Shown here: positions 1 through 8,713 of the stretch, one piece after another | Layout of the letters: each line of letters opens with the position of its first letter | Numbering within the stretch: the stretch's first letter is position 1 | DNA from: 40CM-4-69-5 sp036556905 | GTDB lineage: Bacteria > Methylomirabilota > Methylomirabilia > Rokubacteriales > CSP1-6 | Direction of reading: 5' to 3' | Length of the DNA stretch: 64,000 bases | Assembly: GCA_036556905.1 (NCBI GenBank) | Contig: DATBIM010000090.1 | Location: forward strand, 1 to 64,000 | Notes under the pieces: generated by a model | The model's database searches: none | What the model saw: the letters and a program-made list of their open reading frames with translations, nothing else | Told to the model about the DNA's origin: nothing | Translations under genes and position numbers: made by a program

Positions 1-279
1 CCGGGTCGGGAGCGTGTCCGGGACCCGGGGGCTGGGGGACGGCTGGGGGAACGAATCGACATACAGGCGATACGCCTTGTCGGTCGGCACCCGGCCGGCA
101 CTGGCGTGGGGCTGGCTCAAATACCCCATCTCCTCGAGGTCGGCCATCACATTGCGGATGGTGGCCGGGGAGAGGTTACGAAAGTGCCGTTTGGCGAGCA
201 GACGGGAGCCGACCGCCTCCGCCGAGTCGACGTACTCGCGAATCAGCGCGATGAGCACATCGCGATGACGCTGGTCCAT
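1..279 (-). CDS. hrcA: Heat-inducible transcription repressor HrcA (N-terminal part, cut by window edge)
   Basis: Repressor of class I heat-shock genes; in known systems it binds the CIRCE operator as a dimer. The visible 93 residues begin MDQRHRDVLIALIREYVDSA and contain the winged-helix segment with GSRLLAKR, LSPATIRNVMADLEEMGYL and QPHASAGRVPTDKAYRLYVD, all typical of HrcA. The C-terminal GAF-like region lies outside the window. The ATG at 279 is chosen because a -35/-10 pair sits directly upstream with only 8 bases to the ATG, which suggests a leaderless transcript. An in-frame TTG six codons upstream is possible. No CIRCE inverted repeat is visible in the 56-base gap. It follows hemW on the same strand. 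Confidence 0.93.
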   Translation of the reverse strand, partial: MDQRHRDVLIALIREYVDSAEAVGSRLLAKRHFRNLSPATIRNVMADLEEMGYLSQPHASAGRVPTDKAYRLYVDSFPQPSPSPRVPDTLPTR

Positions 280-287
280 CCGAGGGT

Positions 288-316
288 TTTGTAACAATCG
301 GCTACGGGCAAGTCAA
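288..316 (-). promoter_or_regulatory. Promoter of hrcA
   Basis: On the minus strand TTGACT (316-311), a 17-base spacer, then TACAAA (293-288) form a good sigma-70-like promoter. The -10 ends 8 bases before the hrcA ATG and no Shine-Dalgarno sequence intervenes, so the mRNA may start at or next to the start codon. Confidence 0.55.
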
Positions 317-335
317 GCTATGGGCCGGTACCCGT

Positions 336-1565
336 CTACAGCAGCTCCACGAACAGGGCGTCGGAGAGCAGGAAGCCGGACTCGGTGAGGACGGCCCGCC
401 CGGAATCCCGCCGCAGCAGGCCGGCTTCCTCCCAGTCGGTCGCCAGACGCTCGAGCCGGGCGTCGGCGGCCACGCGCTCGTCGAGCCAGGCGCGCGGTAC
501 GCCGTCGGCCGTGCGAAGGCCCAGGATGAGCCGCTCGGCCTGCCGCTGTCGGGGCGTCAGACGCTCCCAGGTCTCGAGCGGGAGGGTGCCCGCGGCGAGC
601 GCGCTCACGTAGCGCGGCACGGGCTTGTGGTTGCCGTACCGGACGTCGCCGATGAAGCCACAGGCGCCCGGGCCGCCGGCCAGGTATTCGGCGGCCCGCC
701 AGTAGATCTGGTTATGGCGTGAACGGAACCCGGGACGCGCATAGTTCGAGATCTCGTAATGCTCGAATCCACGGCGTTGCGCGCAGCGGGCCAACGCCCA
801 GTACTGCTCGACAACCACCCCCTCCGGGGGCAGGTCGGGAACACCCGCGGCCCCCCACCGGCTTCCCGCATCGAGGGTGAGCCCGTAGGCGGACAGGTGA
901 TCGGGTTGCCAGTCGAGCACCTGATCGATGGTCCGGATCCAGGCGGCGACGTCGACGCCGGGCAGGCCGTACATGAGGTCGACGCTCACGTTGTCGGCGC
1001 CGGCGGCCCGGGCCGCGACGAACGCGGCGTGCGCGTCGCGGGCCGAATGGAGCCGGCCCAGCCGGGCCAGGACGGTGTCGTCCAGCGCCTGCACGCCGAG
1101 ACTGAAGCGGGTGACGCCGGCAGCGCGATAGCCGGCGAACGTGTCCACCGACACGCTCTCGGGGTTGCACTCGAGCGTCACTTCGGCGTCGCTGGCCACC
1201 GGAACGCGCGCGCCCAGCGCGCGCAAGAGCGCGGCCACGTCATCGGGGTGCAGCAGCGAGGGCGTGCCGCCCCCCAGAAACACGCTGACGATGGTGATGG
1301 CGCCGGCCCAGGGCAGCGAGCCCACCAGGGCGATCTCGCGGTGCACGGCCTCCAGGTAGCGGGCCAGCGCCTCGCGATCGAAGGGGGCAGTGTTGAACGA
1401 GCAGAAGTGACAGCGCGTCTGGCAAAAGGGCATGTGAACGTAGAACCCGAGCTCGCGACTGGTCGGGGAGGTGTCGGCCAGGACACCGTGTGGCGACTCG
1501 TACCGCGCGTCCGGGGAGGATGTCCGGGCCGGGATCCCCGCGGCCCCGGCCCGCCGTCCCCTCAC
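336..1565 (-). CDS. hemW: Radical SAM heme chaperone HemW
   Basis: HemW-type radical SAM protein (formerly annotated as oxygen-independent coproporphyrinogen III oxidase-like), thought to bind heme and deliver it to target proteins. About 409 residues. The 4Fe-4S motif CQTRCHFC (CX3CX2C) is at residues 48-55, followed by GGGTPSLL. The HemW-type HNxxYW motif is present (RHNQIYW) and separates it from true HemN. The GTG at 1565 overlaps the lepB stop as GTGA; an ATG at 1592 lies inside lepB and is less likely, and the true start could also be further downstream because residues 1-38 look unconserved. Translationally coupled to lepB in the housekeeping run. Confidence 0.92.
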   Translation of the reverse strand: MRGRRAGAAGIPARTSSPDARYESPHGVLADTSPTSRELGFYVHMPFCQTRCHFCSFNTAPFDREALARYLEAVHREIALVGSLPWAGAITIVSVFLGGGTPSLLHPDDVAALLRALGARVPVASDAEVTLECNPESVSVDTFAGYRAAGVTRFSLGVQALDDTVLARLGRLHSARDAHAAFVAARAAGADNVSVDLMYGLPGVDVAAWIRTIDQVLDWQPDHLSAYGLTLDAGSRWGAAGVPDLPPEGVVVEQYWALARCAQRRGFEHYEISNYARPGFRSRHNQIYWRAAEYLAGGPGACGFIGDVRYGNHKPVPRYVSALAAGTLPLETWERLTPRQRQAERLILGLRTADGVPRAWLDERVAADARLERLATDWEEAGLLRRDSGRAVLTESGFLLSDALFVELL

Positions 1566-2278
1566 GGGATGTACTTGCCGAGGCGCCACCACCGCAGCCA
1601 GTGCCGGTCGCTATCCCACGACCAGTAGATGAGAAACGCCTTGCCCTTGATCTTCTCCCGGCGGACGAATCCCCAGTAGCGGCTGTCCTGCGAATTGTCG
1701 CGGTTGTCACCCATGACGAAGTAGGAGCCGGCCGGCACCGCGGTAGCCTCGCACCCGTAGGCGTAGCCGCAGTAGTTCTGGCCCCCCTGACTGTGGGGCG
1801 GGGCGGTGTGCTTGACGAAGGTTTCCTGCAGCCGCTGCCCGTTGACGTGCACGTCGTGGCCCCGGATGAGGATCTGATCGCCGGGGACGGCGATGATCCG
1901 CTTGATGAAATCGCGCTTCTCGTCCTGGGGGTACTTGAACACGACGATGTCGCCCCGCTGGGGCTCCCGCAGGCCGGGCACCCGGAACTCGGTGAAGGGG
2001 ACCTCCGGCCCGTACAGGAACTTGTTGACGAGGATGTAATCGCCCACCAGCAGCGTGTCCATCATCGAGCCCGAGGGAATCGTGAAGGCCTGGACGACCA
2101 GCGTGCGGATGATCAGGGCCAGGGCGATGGCGATGACGATCGCCTCGCCGTACTCACGGACGAGAGACTTGCGACGCACCTGCACGCCGGCACTCTCGGC
2201 CGCTCCGCCACTGCCGTCGGCTGACCCGGCCACCGGCAGTCCTGTCTTCCCTCTCACCTCGACCTTCCGCTCGTCCAT
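1562..2278 (-). CDS. lepB: Signal peptidase I
   Basis: Membrane-bound serine/lysine protease that removes signal peptides from exported proteins. 238 residues. One N-terminal membrane segment is visible at about 45-65 (AIVIAIALALIIRTLVV), followed by the catalytic PSGSM box with Ser71. The general base Lys126 lies in FIKRIIAVPGD, and the C-terminal GDNRDNSQDSRYWGFV box is intact. The ATG at 2278 is 2 bases after the lepA stop. Linkage lepA-lepB is a common bacterial arrangement. Confidence 0.96.
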   Translation of the reverse strand: MDERKVEVRGKTGLPVAGSADGSGGAAESAGVQVRRKSLVREYGEAIVIAIALALIIRTLVVQAFTIPSGSMMDTLLVGDYILVNKFLYGPEVPFTEFRVPGLREPQRGDIVVFKYPQDEKRDFIKRIIAVPGDQILIRGHDVHVNGQRLQETFVKHTAPPHSQGGQNYCGYAYGCEATAVPAGSYFVMGDNRDNSQDSRYWGFVRREKIKGKAFLIYWSWDSDRHWLRWWRLGKYIP

Positions 2279-2280
2279 GG

Positions 2281-4071
2281 TCAGCTCTTGAGGACGGTGA
2301 GGAAGGCCTCCTGGGGCACCTCGACCTTGCCGACCTGCTTCATGCGCTTCTTGCCTTCCTTCTGTTTTTCCAGCAGCTTGCGCTTACGGGTGATGTCGCC
2401 GCCGTAGCACTTGGCGGTGACGTTCTTGCCCATCGCCTTGACCGTCTCCCGGGCGATCACCCGGCTGCCAATGGCCGCCTGGATGGCCACTTCGTAGAGC
2501 TGGCGGGGGATGACGCCGCGCAGCTTTTCCACCAGCGCTTTGCCCCGCTCATAGGCCTTGTCGCGGTGGACGATGGTGCTGAGGGCATCGACGGGATCGC
2601 CGTTGAGAAGGATGTCGAGCTTCACCAGGTCGGAGGGCCGGAACTCGGCGAACTCGTAGTCGAACGAGGCGTAGCCCCGGGAGATCGACTTCAGCTTGTC
2701 GTAGAAGTCGATGACGATCTCGGCCAGCGGGAAGTCGAAGCGGATGTGCACGCGCTTGCCGAGATACTCCAGCGACTTGTGCTCACCGCGCTTCTCCTGA
2801 GCCAGCTTGTAGATGGCCGTCATGAACTCGGTGGGCACGAACACCGACGACTTCACGTACGGCTCTTCCATGTGCTCGATGTGATCGGGGGTGGGCAGTT
2901 TCGAGGGGTTGTCGATGTCCAGGACCTCACCCGCCGTCGTGAGCACCCGATAGCGCACGGAAGGAGCGGTGATGATGAGCGACAGGTTGAATTCACGCTC
3001 CAGCCGCTCCTGGACGATCTCCATGTGTAGCATGCCCAGGAAGCCGCACCGGAAGCCATAGCCGAGGGCCAGCGAGGTCTCCGGCTCGAAGTTGAAGGCC
3101 GGATCGTTGAGCCGGAGCTTCTCCAGGGCGTCGCGCAGGGCCTCGTAGTCGGTGTCCTCGATCGGGTAGAGTCCGGCGAAGACCATGGGCTTGGCGTCAC
3201 GGTAGCCGGGGAAGGGCTCGGGTGTGGGCCGGGCGGCCTCGGTGATGGTCTCGCCGACTTTGGCGTCGGCCACGCGCTTCATAGACGCGGTGAGGTATCC
3301 GACCTGACCGGCGGACAGCTCCTCGACCTGCCGCATCTCGGGCGTGAACACCCCGAGCTGTTGGACGTCGTAGGCGCGGCCGTTGGACATCAAGAGGATG
3401 CGGGTCCCGGCCCGCACGCGCCCATCCCGCAGGCGCAGGTAGACCACCACGCCCTGATAGGAATCGTAGAAGGAGTCGAAGACCAGCGCCTTGAGGGGCG
3501 CCGCCGGGTCGCCGGTCGGCGGCGGGATGCGGCTCACGATCGCCTCCAGCACTTCGGGCACTCCGGTCCCGTGCTTGGCCGAGATGGCCAGCGCGTCGGC
3601 GCCGTCCAGCCCCAGCAGCTCGGTGATCTGCGCCCGGGTCGCCTCCACGTCGGCGGCCGGAAGGTCGATCTTGTTGATGACGGGAATGATCGTCAGCCCG
3701 GCGTCGGCGGCCAGGTAATAGTTGGCCAGCGTCTGGGCTTCGATGCCTTGCGAGGCATCCACGATGAGGATGGCGCCCTCACAGGCGGCCAGGGCCCGCG
3801 ACACCTCGTAGGAGAAGTCGACGTGACCCGGGGTGTCGATGAGATTCAGCGTGTACTGCTCGCCGTCGCGGGCCCGGTAGAGGAGCCGGACGGTGTGGGC
3901 CTTGATCGTGATTCCCCGCTCCCGCTCGAGGTCCATGGAGTCCAGCACCTGATCGACCGCCTTCTTGGCGTCCATCGTGCCGGTGAGAGCGAGCAGGCGA
4001 TCGGCCAGCGTCGACTTGCCGTGGTCGATGTGGGCGACGATCGAGAAATTGCGGATGCGGGCCAGCGTCAT
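2281..4071 (-). CDS. lepA: Elongation factor 4 (LepA), translational GTPase
   Basis: Ribosome-associated GTPase that back-translocates or rescues stalled ribosomes. 596 residues, the normal length. GTPase motifs are complete: AHIDHGKSTL (13-22), GITIKA, DTPGHVDF, NKIDLP and SAKHGTG. The LepA-specific C-terminal domain is present (KCYGGDITRKRKLLEKQKEG). It starts at an ATG 17 bases downstream of the nucleotidyltransferase stop and is followed 2 bases later by lepB. Confidence 0.98.
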   Translation of the reverse strand: MTLARIRNFSIVAHIDHGKSTLADRLLALTGTMDAKKAVDQVLDSMDLERERGITIKAHTVRLLYRARDGEQYTLNLIDTPGHVDFSYEVSRALAACEGAILIVDASQGIEAQTLANYYLAADAGLTIIPVINKIDLPAADVEATRAQITELLGLDGADALAISAKHGTGVPEVLEAIVSRIPPPTGDPAAPLKALVFDSFYDSYQGVVVYLRLRDGRVRAGTRILLMSNGRAYDVQQLGVFTPEMRQVEELSAGQVGYLTASMKRVADAKVGETITEAARPTPEPFPGYRDAKPMVFAGLYPIEDTDYEALRDALEKLRLNDPAFNFEPETSLALGYGFRCGFLGMLHMEIVQERLEREFNLSLIITAPSVRYRVLTTAGEVLDIDNPSKLPTPDHIEHMEEPYVKSSVFVPTEFMTAIYKLAQEKRGEHKSLEYLGKRVHIRFDFPLAEIVIDFYDKLKSISRGYASFDYEFAEFRPSDLVKLDILLNGDPVDALSTIVHRDKAYERGKALVEKLRGVIPRQLYEVAIQAAIGSRVIARETVKAMGKNVTAKCYGGDITRKRKLLEKQKEGKKRMKQVGKVEVPQEAFLTVLKS

Positions 4072-4088
4072 GACGACTCAGTCTACCA

Positions 4089-5168
4089 TCAGCGCGGGAT
4101 TCGGGTGCCCTCCCCCACGACAGCGCCGGACTCCACCACCGCGCCCCCGGTCACGGTGGCGTTGGTTCCGATGTCCGCGTCGTTGGCGACCACGCACGCG
4201 CTCAGGATGGCGCCGGCCCCGATGCGGACGCGCTCCCAGACGACAGCCTCTTCCACCTGAGCGCCGGGCCCGATGCTGGAGCCGGCGCCGATGACGGCTC
4301 GCGGCCCCACGCGGGCCCGCGCCTCCACGCGCACGGCGGGGCCGATGACGGCTGGCCCTTCGAGCCGGGCCTGGGAATCCACCACCGCGTCGTCGGCCAC
4401 CCAGGCCGGGCCCCGCGAGTGGCCGCCGGGCCCCAGGGGCGTGCGCACGCGCCCGTCGAGCAGGTCCATCTGGGCGAGACGGTAGGCCTCGGGGCTGCCG
4501 ATGTCCCGCCAGTAGGCGGTCGGGCACCAGCCGAAGCAGGCCAGGCCGTCGTCGATCAGCGCGGGGAAAACCTCGCGCTCGATCGAGACGGCACGATCAG
4601 CGGGAATGCGAAAGAGCAGTTCGGCGTCGAGGAGGTACACGCCGGCGTTGACGGTGTCCGTGGTGAGGGGTTCGCCGGGCGCCGGCTTCTCCCGGAAGCG
4701 CCGGATGCGGCCGTCGGGGTCGGTCTCTACGAGGCCGAAGGCGCGAGGATCGGCCACCCGCGTCAAGAGGATGGTGACCTGGGCCCGCCGGGCCTCGTGG
4801 AACCGGGCCATGGCGGTGAGGTCGGCATCGGTGAGGATGTCGCCGTTGAGGACGTACAGCCGGCCCCGGGCGAGGTCGGCGGCGTTGCGCACGCCGCCGC
4901 CGGTGCCCAGTGGCTCTTTTTCCACGACGTAGCGGAGGGTGGTGCCGAACATCTCGGTGCCGAGCGCGGCCTGGATGTCCTCCACCCGATACGAGCAGGC
5001 GAGGATCACGTCGTCGATGCCGTGCTGGCCGAGCAGGGCCAGCTGGTAGGCGAGGAACGGCCGGTTCAGGAGGGGCACAACCGGCTTGGCCCGGGCCAGC
5101 GTGAGGGGACGCAGGCGCGTGCCCTGTCCCCCGGCGAGGATGACCGCCTGGGCCCGGTCCCCGGTCAG
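4089..5168 (-). CDS. Sugar-1-phosphate nucleotidyltransferase with left-handed beta-helix tail
   Basis: Probably makes a nucleotide sugar (mannose-1-phosphate guanylyltransferase or glucose-1-phosphate thymidylyl/uridylyltransferase type) for the surface polysaccharide genes upstream. N-terminal Rossmann-like domain with the pyrophosphorylase signature GGQGTRLRPLT (residues 12-23), YVVEKEPLGTGGG and NGDILTDADL. C-terminal hexapeptide repeats (IGPAVRVEARARVGPRAVIG and onward) form the beta-helix. About 359 residues. No ATG, GTG or TTG lies at a sensible position: a CTG at 5168 overlaps the preceding stop as CTGA and is the best-placed start, whereas an ATG at 5303 would put 45 unconserved residues inside the upstream gene. 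The substrate cannot be decided from sequence. Confidence 0.88.
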   Translation of the reverse strand: MTGDRAQAVILAGGQGTRLRPLTLARAKPVVPLLNRPFLAYQLALLGQHGIDDVILACSYRVEDIQAALGTEMFGTTLRYVVEKEPLGTGGGVRNAADLARGRLYVLNGDILTDADLTAMARFHEARRAQVTILLTRVADPRAFGLVETDPDGRIRRFREKPAPGEPLTTDTVNAGVYLLDAELLFRIPADRAVSIEREVFPALIDDGLACFGWCPTAYWRDIGSPEAYRLAQMDLLDGRVRTPLGPGGHSRGPAWVADDAVVDSQARLEGPAVIGPAVRVEARARVGPRAVIGAGSSIGPGAQVEEAVVWERVRIGAGAILSACVVANDADIGTNATVTGGAVVESGAVVGEGTRIPR

Positions 5169-5335
5169 CTGCCCGGCGACCAGGGCTGGGCCTCGTCGAT
5201 GAGCATGACCGGGATCCCGTCGCGGATCGGATAGGCCTTGCGGCAGGCCGGGCAAATGATGCGCGTCTCCTCGAAGCGCAGGTCGCCTTTGCAGGCCGGG
5301 CACACCAGGATGGCTTTGAGCTCCTCGTCGATCAT
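5165..5335 (-). CDS. Trm112/UPF0434-like small zinc-ribbon protein
   Basis: 56-residue protein beginning MIDEELKAILVCPACKGDL. Two CPAC knuckles (CPACKGDL and CPACRKAYPIRDGIPVML) are typical of the Trm112/YcaR (UPF0434) family, whose members act as small activator or chaperone partners of other enzymes. The PIRDGIPVML tail is the most conserved part of the family. The ATG at 5335 is 4 bases downstream of the epimerase stop, and its own stop overlaps the nucleotidyltransferase start. Its partner here is unknown; co-translation with sugar-nucleotide enzymes is the only clue. Confidence 0.85.
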   Translation of the reverse strand: MIDEELKAILVCPACKGDLRFEETRIICPACRKAYPIRDGIPVMLIDEAQPWSPGS

Positions 5336-5339
5336 CGCC

Positions 5340-6263
5340 TCATCCCCTTCCTTTGAAATGGGCCAGTGTGCGGGCCAACCCCTCGTCGAGCGCGATGGCC
5401 GGAGTCCAGCCCAGCACGGCCTTGGCCCGGCCGGCATCCAGCACGCTGCGTCGCTGCTCGCCGGGCCTGGCCGGACCGTGCACGGGGGCGCGATCGACCT
5501 GGGCCAGCCGGGACAGCCGACGGTAGAGCTCGTTCACGGACGTCTCGATGCCGGTGGCGACGTTGAGCACCCCGACGGCCTCGTCGCGGGCCAGCGCGCG
5601 GACCACCGCCTCGGCGACGTCACCCACGTAGACGTAGTCGCGGGTCTGCTCACCATCGCCGTTGATGACACAGGGCTGTCCCTCGAGGAGGCGGTGCGTG
5701 AAGATCGCCACGACACCGGCCTCACCGTGAGGACTCTGCCGCGGCCCGTAGACGTTGGCCAGTCGCAGGGAGATGGCGCGGCCACCGGTCAGGCTCGCCC
5801 AGACCTCCAGATATCGCTCGGCGGCCACCTTCGACACCCCGTAGGGTGAAGCCGCCCGTGTGGGATGGTCCTCGGGCGTGGGCAGCACGTCGGTATCACC
5901 GTAGGCGGCCCCCCCGGTGGAGGTGTAGACCACCTGGCGCACGCCGCTCTGGCGGCAGGCCTCGAGCAGCGTCAGGGTGCCGAGGAGATTCACGCTGGCG
6001 TCGAAGACGGGATCGATCACCGAGCGGGCCACCGCGGCCTGGGCCGCCACGTGCACGACGGCGTCGGGACGGTGAGTGGACACGACGTCGAACAGGCGGG
6101 CGCTGCGGATGTCGCAGACGTGCAGGGTGGCGTCGGGGTGCACGTTGGCCTGCCGACCACTGCTGAAGTTGTCGACGATCGCCACCCCGTGCCCGTCACG
6201 GACGAGCCGATCGACGACGTGGGAGCCGATGAAGCCGGCTCCCCCGGTGACGAGGATCCTCAC
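5340..6263 (-). CDS. NAD-dependent epimerase/dehydratase, UDP-glucose 4-epimerase-like
   Basis: Extended short-chain dehydrogenase, 307 residues. NAD-binding TGGAGFIGSH (residues 6-15), catalytic Thr116 region YTSTGGAAYG, and the Tyr141-x3-Lys145 pair in SPYGVSK are intact. GDGEQTRDYVYVGDVAEA is the usual substrate-domain motif. Start is the GTG at 6263, overlapping the upstream decarboxylase stop as GTGA. Because ugd and a UDP-xylose synthase precede it, the substrate may be UDP-GlcA, UDP-Xyl or UDP-Glc (4-epimerisation); this is inferred from context only. Confidence 0.9.
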   Translation of the reverse strand: MRILVTGGAGFIGSHVVDRLVRDGHGVAIVDNFSSGRQANVHPDATLHVCDIRSARLFDVVSTHRPDAVVHVAAQAAVARSVIDPVFDASVNLLGTLTLLEACRQSGVRQVVYTSTGGAAYGDTDVLPTPEDHPTRAASPYGVSKVAAERYLEVWASLTGGRAISLRLANVYGPRQSPHGEAGVVAIFTHRLLEGQPCVINGDGEQTRDYVYVGDVAEAVVRALARDEAVGVLNVATGIETSVNELYRRLSRLAQVDRAPVHGPARPGEQRRSVLDAGRAKAVLGWTPAIALDEGLARTLAHFKGRG

Positions 6264-7195
6264 AGGCCCAGCTTCCCTCGGAACCAGTCGATCGTGAGCC
6301 GCAGCCCCTCCTCGGTGTCGACGCGCGGCTCCCAACCGAGGAGGGTGCGGGCGCGGGTGATGTCGGGTTGGCGCACCTTGGGATCGTCCTCGGGCAGCGG
6401 GCGGAAGATGATCTCGCTGTGCGACCCGGTGAGACGGATGATGCGCTTGGCCAGCTCGAGCAGCGTCATCTCCTGAGGGTTTCCCAAATTCACCGGCTCG
6501 TTGACCGGCGCCTGCATCAGGCGCCAGATGCCGTGGACGAGATCGTCGATGTACTGAAAGGAGCGCGTCTGCGAGCCGTCGCCGAAGACCGTGAGGGGCT
6601 GGCCACGGAGGGCCTGCGTGACGAACGCCGGGATGGCCCGGCCGTCGTTGAGCCGCATGCGTGGCCCATGACAGTTGAAGATCCGGGCGATGCGGGTATC
6701 GATGCCGTGCGTGCGGTGATAGGCCATGGTGAGGGCCTCGGCGAAGCGCTTGGCCTCGTCGTACACACCGCGTGGTCCCACCGGGTTCACATTGCCCCAG
6801 TACTCCTCGTGCTGGGGATGCACCAGCGGGTCGCCGTAGACCTCTGACGTCGAGGCGAGCAGGAACCGGGCCCGCTTGGCCTTGGCCACCCCGAGCGCCT
6901 GATGGGTGCCCAGGGCCCCCACCTTGAGGGTCTGGATCGGCAAGGCCAGGTAGTCGTAGGGCGATGCCGGGCTGGCGAAGTGCAGAATCCAGTCCAACCC
7001 GCCGTCGACCTCGATGTACTGCGTGACGTCGTGGCGGACCAGCGTGAAGCCGGGATTGTCGAGGAGATGGGCGATGTTGTCGGGCACGCCGGTGATGAAG
7101 TTGTCCATGCACACGACCCGCGCGGAGCGCCGGAGCAGCGATTCGCAGAGGTGGGAGCCGAGGAAGCCGGCCCCGCCAGTGACGAGCACCCGCAT
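6260..7195 (-). CDS. UDP-glucuronate decarboxylase (UDP-xylose synthase family)
   Basis: Converts UDP-glucuronate to UDP-xylose with bound NAD. 311 residues. TGGAGFLGSHL at 6-16, STSEVYGDP at 115-123, catalytic Tyr145-x3-Lys149 in GVYDEAKR, and the UXS-typical segments HFASPASPYDY, EEYWGNVNPVGPRG and GDGSQTRSFQYIDDLV are all present. It lies directly downstream of ugd, the supplier of its substrate. The ATG at 7195 is 9 bases after the ugd stop. Confidence 0.95.
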   Translation of the reverse strand: MRVLVTGGAGFLGSHLCESLLRRSARVVCMDNFITGVPDNIAHLLDNPGFTLVRHDVTQYIEVDGGLDWILHFASPASPYDYLALPIQTLKVGALGTHQALGVAKAKRARFLLASTSEVYGDPLVHPQHEEYWGNVNPVGPRGVYDEAKRFAEALTMAYHRTHGIDTRIARIFNCHGPRMRLNDGRAIPAFVTQALRGQPLTVFGDGSQTRSFQYIDDLVHGIWRLMQAPVNEPVNLGNPQEMTLLELAKRIIRLTGSHSEIIFRPLPEDDPKVRQPDITRARTLLGWEPRVDTEEGLRLTIDWFRGKLGL

Positions 7196-7204
7196 CGTCG
7201 CGCG

Positions 7205-8515
7205 CTACGCGGGCAGCACCGGCTTGCGGCCCACGGAATAGTACTCGAACCCCAGTCGCCGCATGCGCTCCGGCTCCCAGAGGTTGCGGCCGTCGAAGAC
7301 CACGGGCCGGCGCATCAGCCCGCGCACGCGCTCCAGGTTCAGGAACTTGAACTCGTTCCACTCGGTCACCAGGACGAGCCCGTCGGCCCCGGCCGCCGCC
7401 TCGTAGGGGGAGTCGGCATAGGTCACCGCCGCCGGCAGCACGTTACGGGCGTTGGCCACGGCCACCGGGTCGTAGGCCCGGACGCGGGCCCCCAGCGCGA
7501 GCAGGCAGCCGATCACCTCGATGGACTTCGCGTCCCGCATATCGTCGGTGTTGGGCTTGAAGGCCAGGCCCAGGACGGCGATGATCTTGTCGTCCAGCGG
7601 GGCCAGCGTCTTCTGGATCTTGTCCACGAAGTGCGCGACCCGCTCCCGGTTCACGTCCACCACCGCCTTGAGCATGCGGAAGTCGTACCCCAGCGCGCCC
7701 GCCGTGTGGATCAGCGACTCGGTGTCCTTGGGGAAGCAGCTGCCCCCGTAGCCGAGCCCGGCCTGGAGAAACGCGGGCCCGATGCGGGCGTCCAGCCCCA
7801 CGCCCTTGGTGACCTGGCTGACGTCGGCGCCGGCCTGCTCGCAGATGTTGGCGATGGCGTTGGCGAAGGAGATCTTGGCGGCCAGCAACGCGTTGGAGGC
7901 GTACTTGATCATCTCGGCCGACGGGACGTCCGTGATGATCATGGGCCGCTCGAGCGGCGCGTAGAGCTCGAGCAGCGTCATGGCCACTTGCTGGTTGGAC
8001 GCGCCGATCACGATCCGGTCCGGCCGCAGGGTGTCCTCGATGGCCGAGCCTTCGCGCAGGAACTCGGGGTTGGACACCACGTCGAAGGGGACCGGGGTGG
8101 CCTGGTGCCGCGCGATGACGTCGCGCACCAGCTCCCCCGTCCCCACGGGCACCGTCGATTTGTTCACGATGACGGTGTGCCGCTCCATGGCCTGGCCGAT
8201 GCTTTTGGCGACCTCCTCCACCGCCGTGAGATCGGTCTGTCCATTGCTCCCGGCCGGGGTGGCCACCGTGATGAACACGATCTGGGAGCGCTTCACGGCG
8301 GCGGCCAGGTCGGTGGTGAAGCGCAGGCGGCCGTCGGCGACGTTCCGGGCCACCATCTCCTCCAGCCCCGGCTCGTAGATGGGCATCCGGCCCGCCTGCA
8401 GGGTCGCGATCTTGTCCAGCTGGTTGTCGACGCAGAGGACCTCGTTCCCCAGGTCGGCGAAGACGGCGCCAGTGACGAGACCCACATAGCCGGTACCGAC
8501 TACGCAGATATTCAT
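7205..8515 (-). CDS. ugd: UDP-glucose 6-dehydrogenase
   Basis: NAD-dependent two-step oxidation of UDP-glucose to UDP-glucuronate. 436 residues, normal length. N-terminal dinucleotide fold GTGYVGLVTG (7-16), NKSTVPVGT (118-126), SNPEFLREGSA, and catalytic Cys260 in GYGGSCFPKDT. The C-terminal domain has the expected GLAFKPNTDDMRD. First gene of a long minus-strand run; an extended -10 (TGCTATGAT) lies about 20 bases upstream. Confidence 0.97.
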   Translation of the reverse strand: MNICVVGTGYVGLVTGAVFADLGNEVLCVDNQLDKIATLQAGRMPIYEPGLEEMVARNVADGRLRFTTDLAAAVKRSQIVFITVATPAGSNGQTDLTAVEEVAKSIGQAMERHTVIVNKSTVPVGTGELVRDVIARHQATPVPFDVVSNPEFLREGSAIEDTLRPDRIVIGASNQQVAMTLLELYAPLERPMIITDVPSAEMIKYASNALLAAKISFANAIANICEQAGADVSQVTKGVGLDARIGPAFLQAGLGYGGSCFPKDTESLIHTAGALGYDFRMLKAVVDVNRERVAHFVDKIQKTLAPLDDKIIAVLGLAFKPNTDDMRDAKSIEVIGCLLALGARVRAYDPVAVANARNVLPAAVTYADSPYEAAAGADGLVLVTEWNEFKFLNLERVRGLMRRPVVFDGRNLWEPERMRRLGFEYYSVGRKPVLPA

Positions 8516-8533
8516 GAGGGTAGACCGTCCTTC

Positions 8534-8542
8534 ATCATAGCA
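8534..8542 (-). promoter_or_regulatory. Extended -10 promoter for the ugd run
   Basis: Minus-strand TGCTATGAT (8542-8534) fits an extended -10 element; the ugd ATG is at 8515. No convincing -35 is seen. Confidence 0.4.
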
Positions 8543-8713
8543 GGCGGGGCCAGCGGGGGCCGTGTATCGGGAGACCTACCGGCGTCGCTGGCGGTCGCCC
8601 GAGGTCGCGAGCGCGAACGTCGTCGTGCTAGGATCGCGCGCGTCCTGGCTGGACGAGGCCGCGGCCGGAACGAGGGGCGGGAGGACCGGGGAAGTGACGT
8701 CAGGAGGATCGTG

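Noticed and set aside
280..335. CIRCE operator upstream of hrcA
   Set aside because: The gap shows a promoter but no TTAGCACTC/GAGTGCTAA inverted repeat.
5340..7361. One 673-codon minus-strand frame read as a single protein
   Set aside because: Only its 3' half (from GTG 6263) is an epimerase; the 5' half is out-of-frame shadow of the UDP-glucuronate decarboxylase gene.
6902..8713. Long plus-strand frame leading into the cupin gene
   Set aside because: It is antisense to uxs and ugd; only the part from ATG 8714 after AGGAGG is supported.
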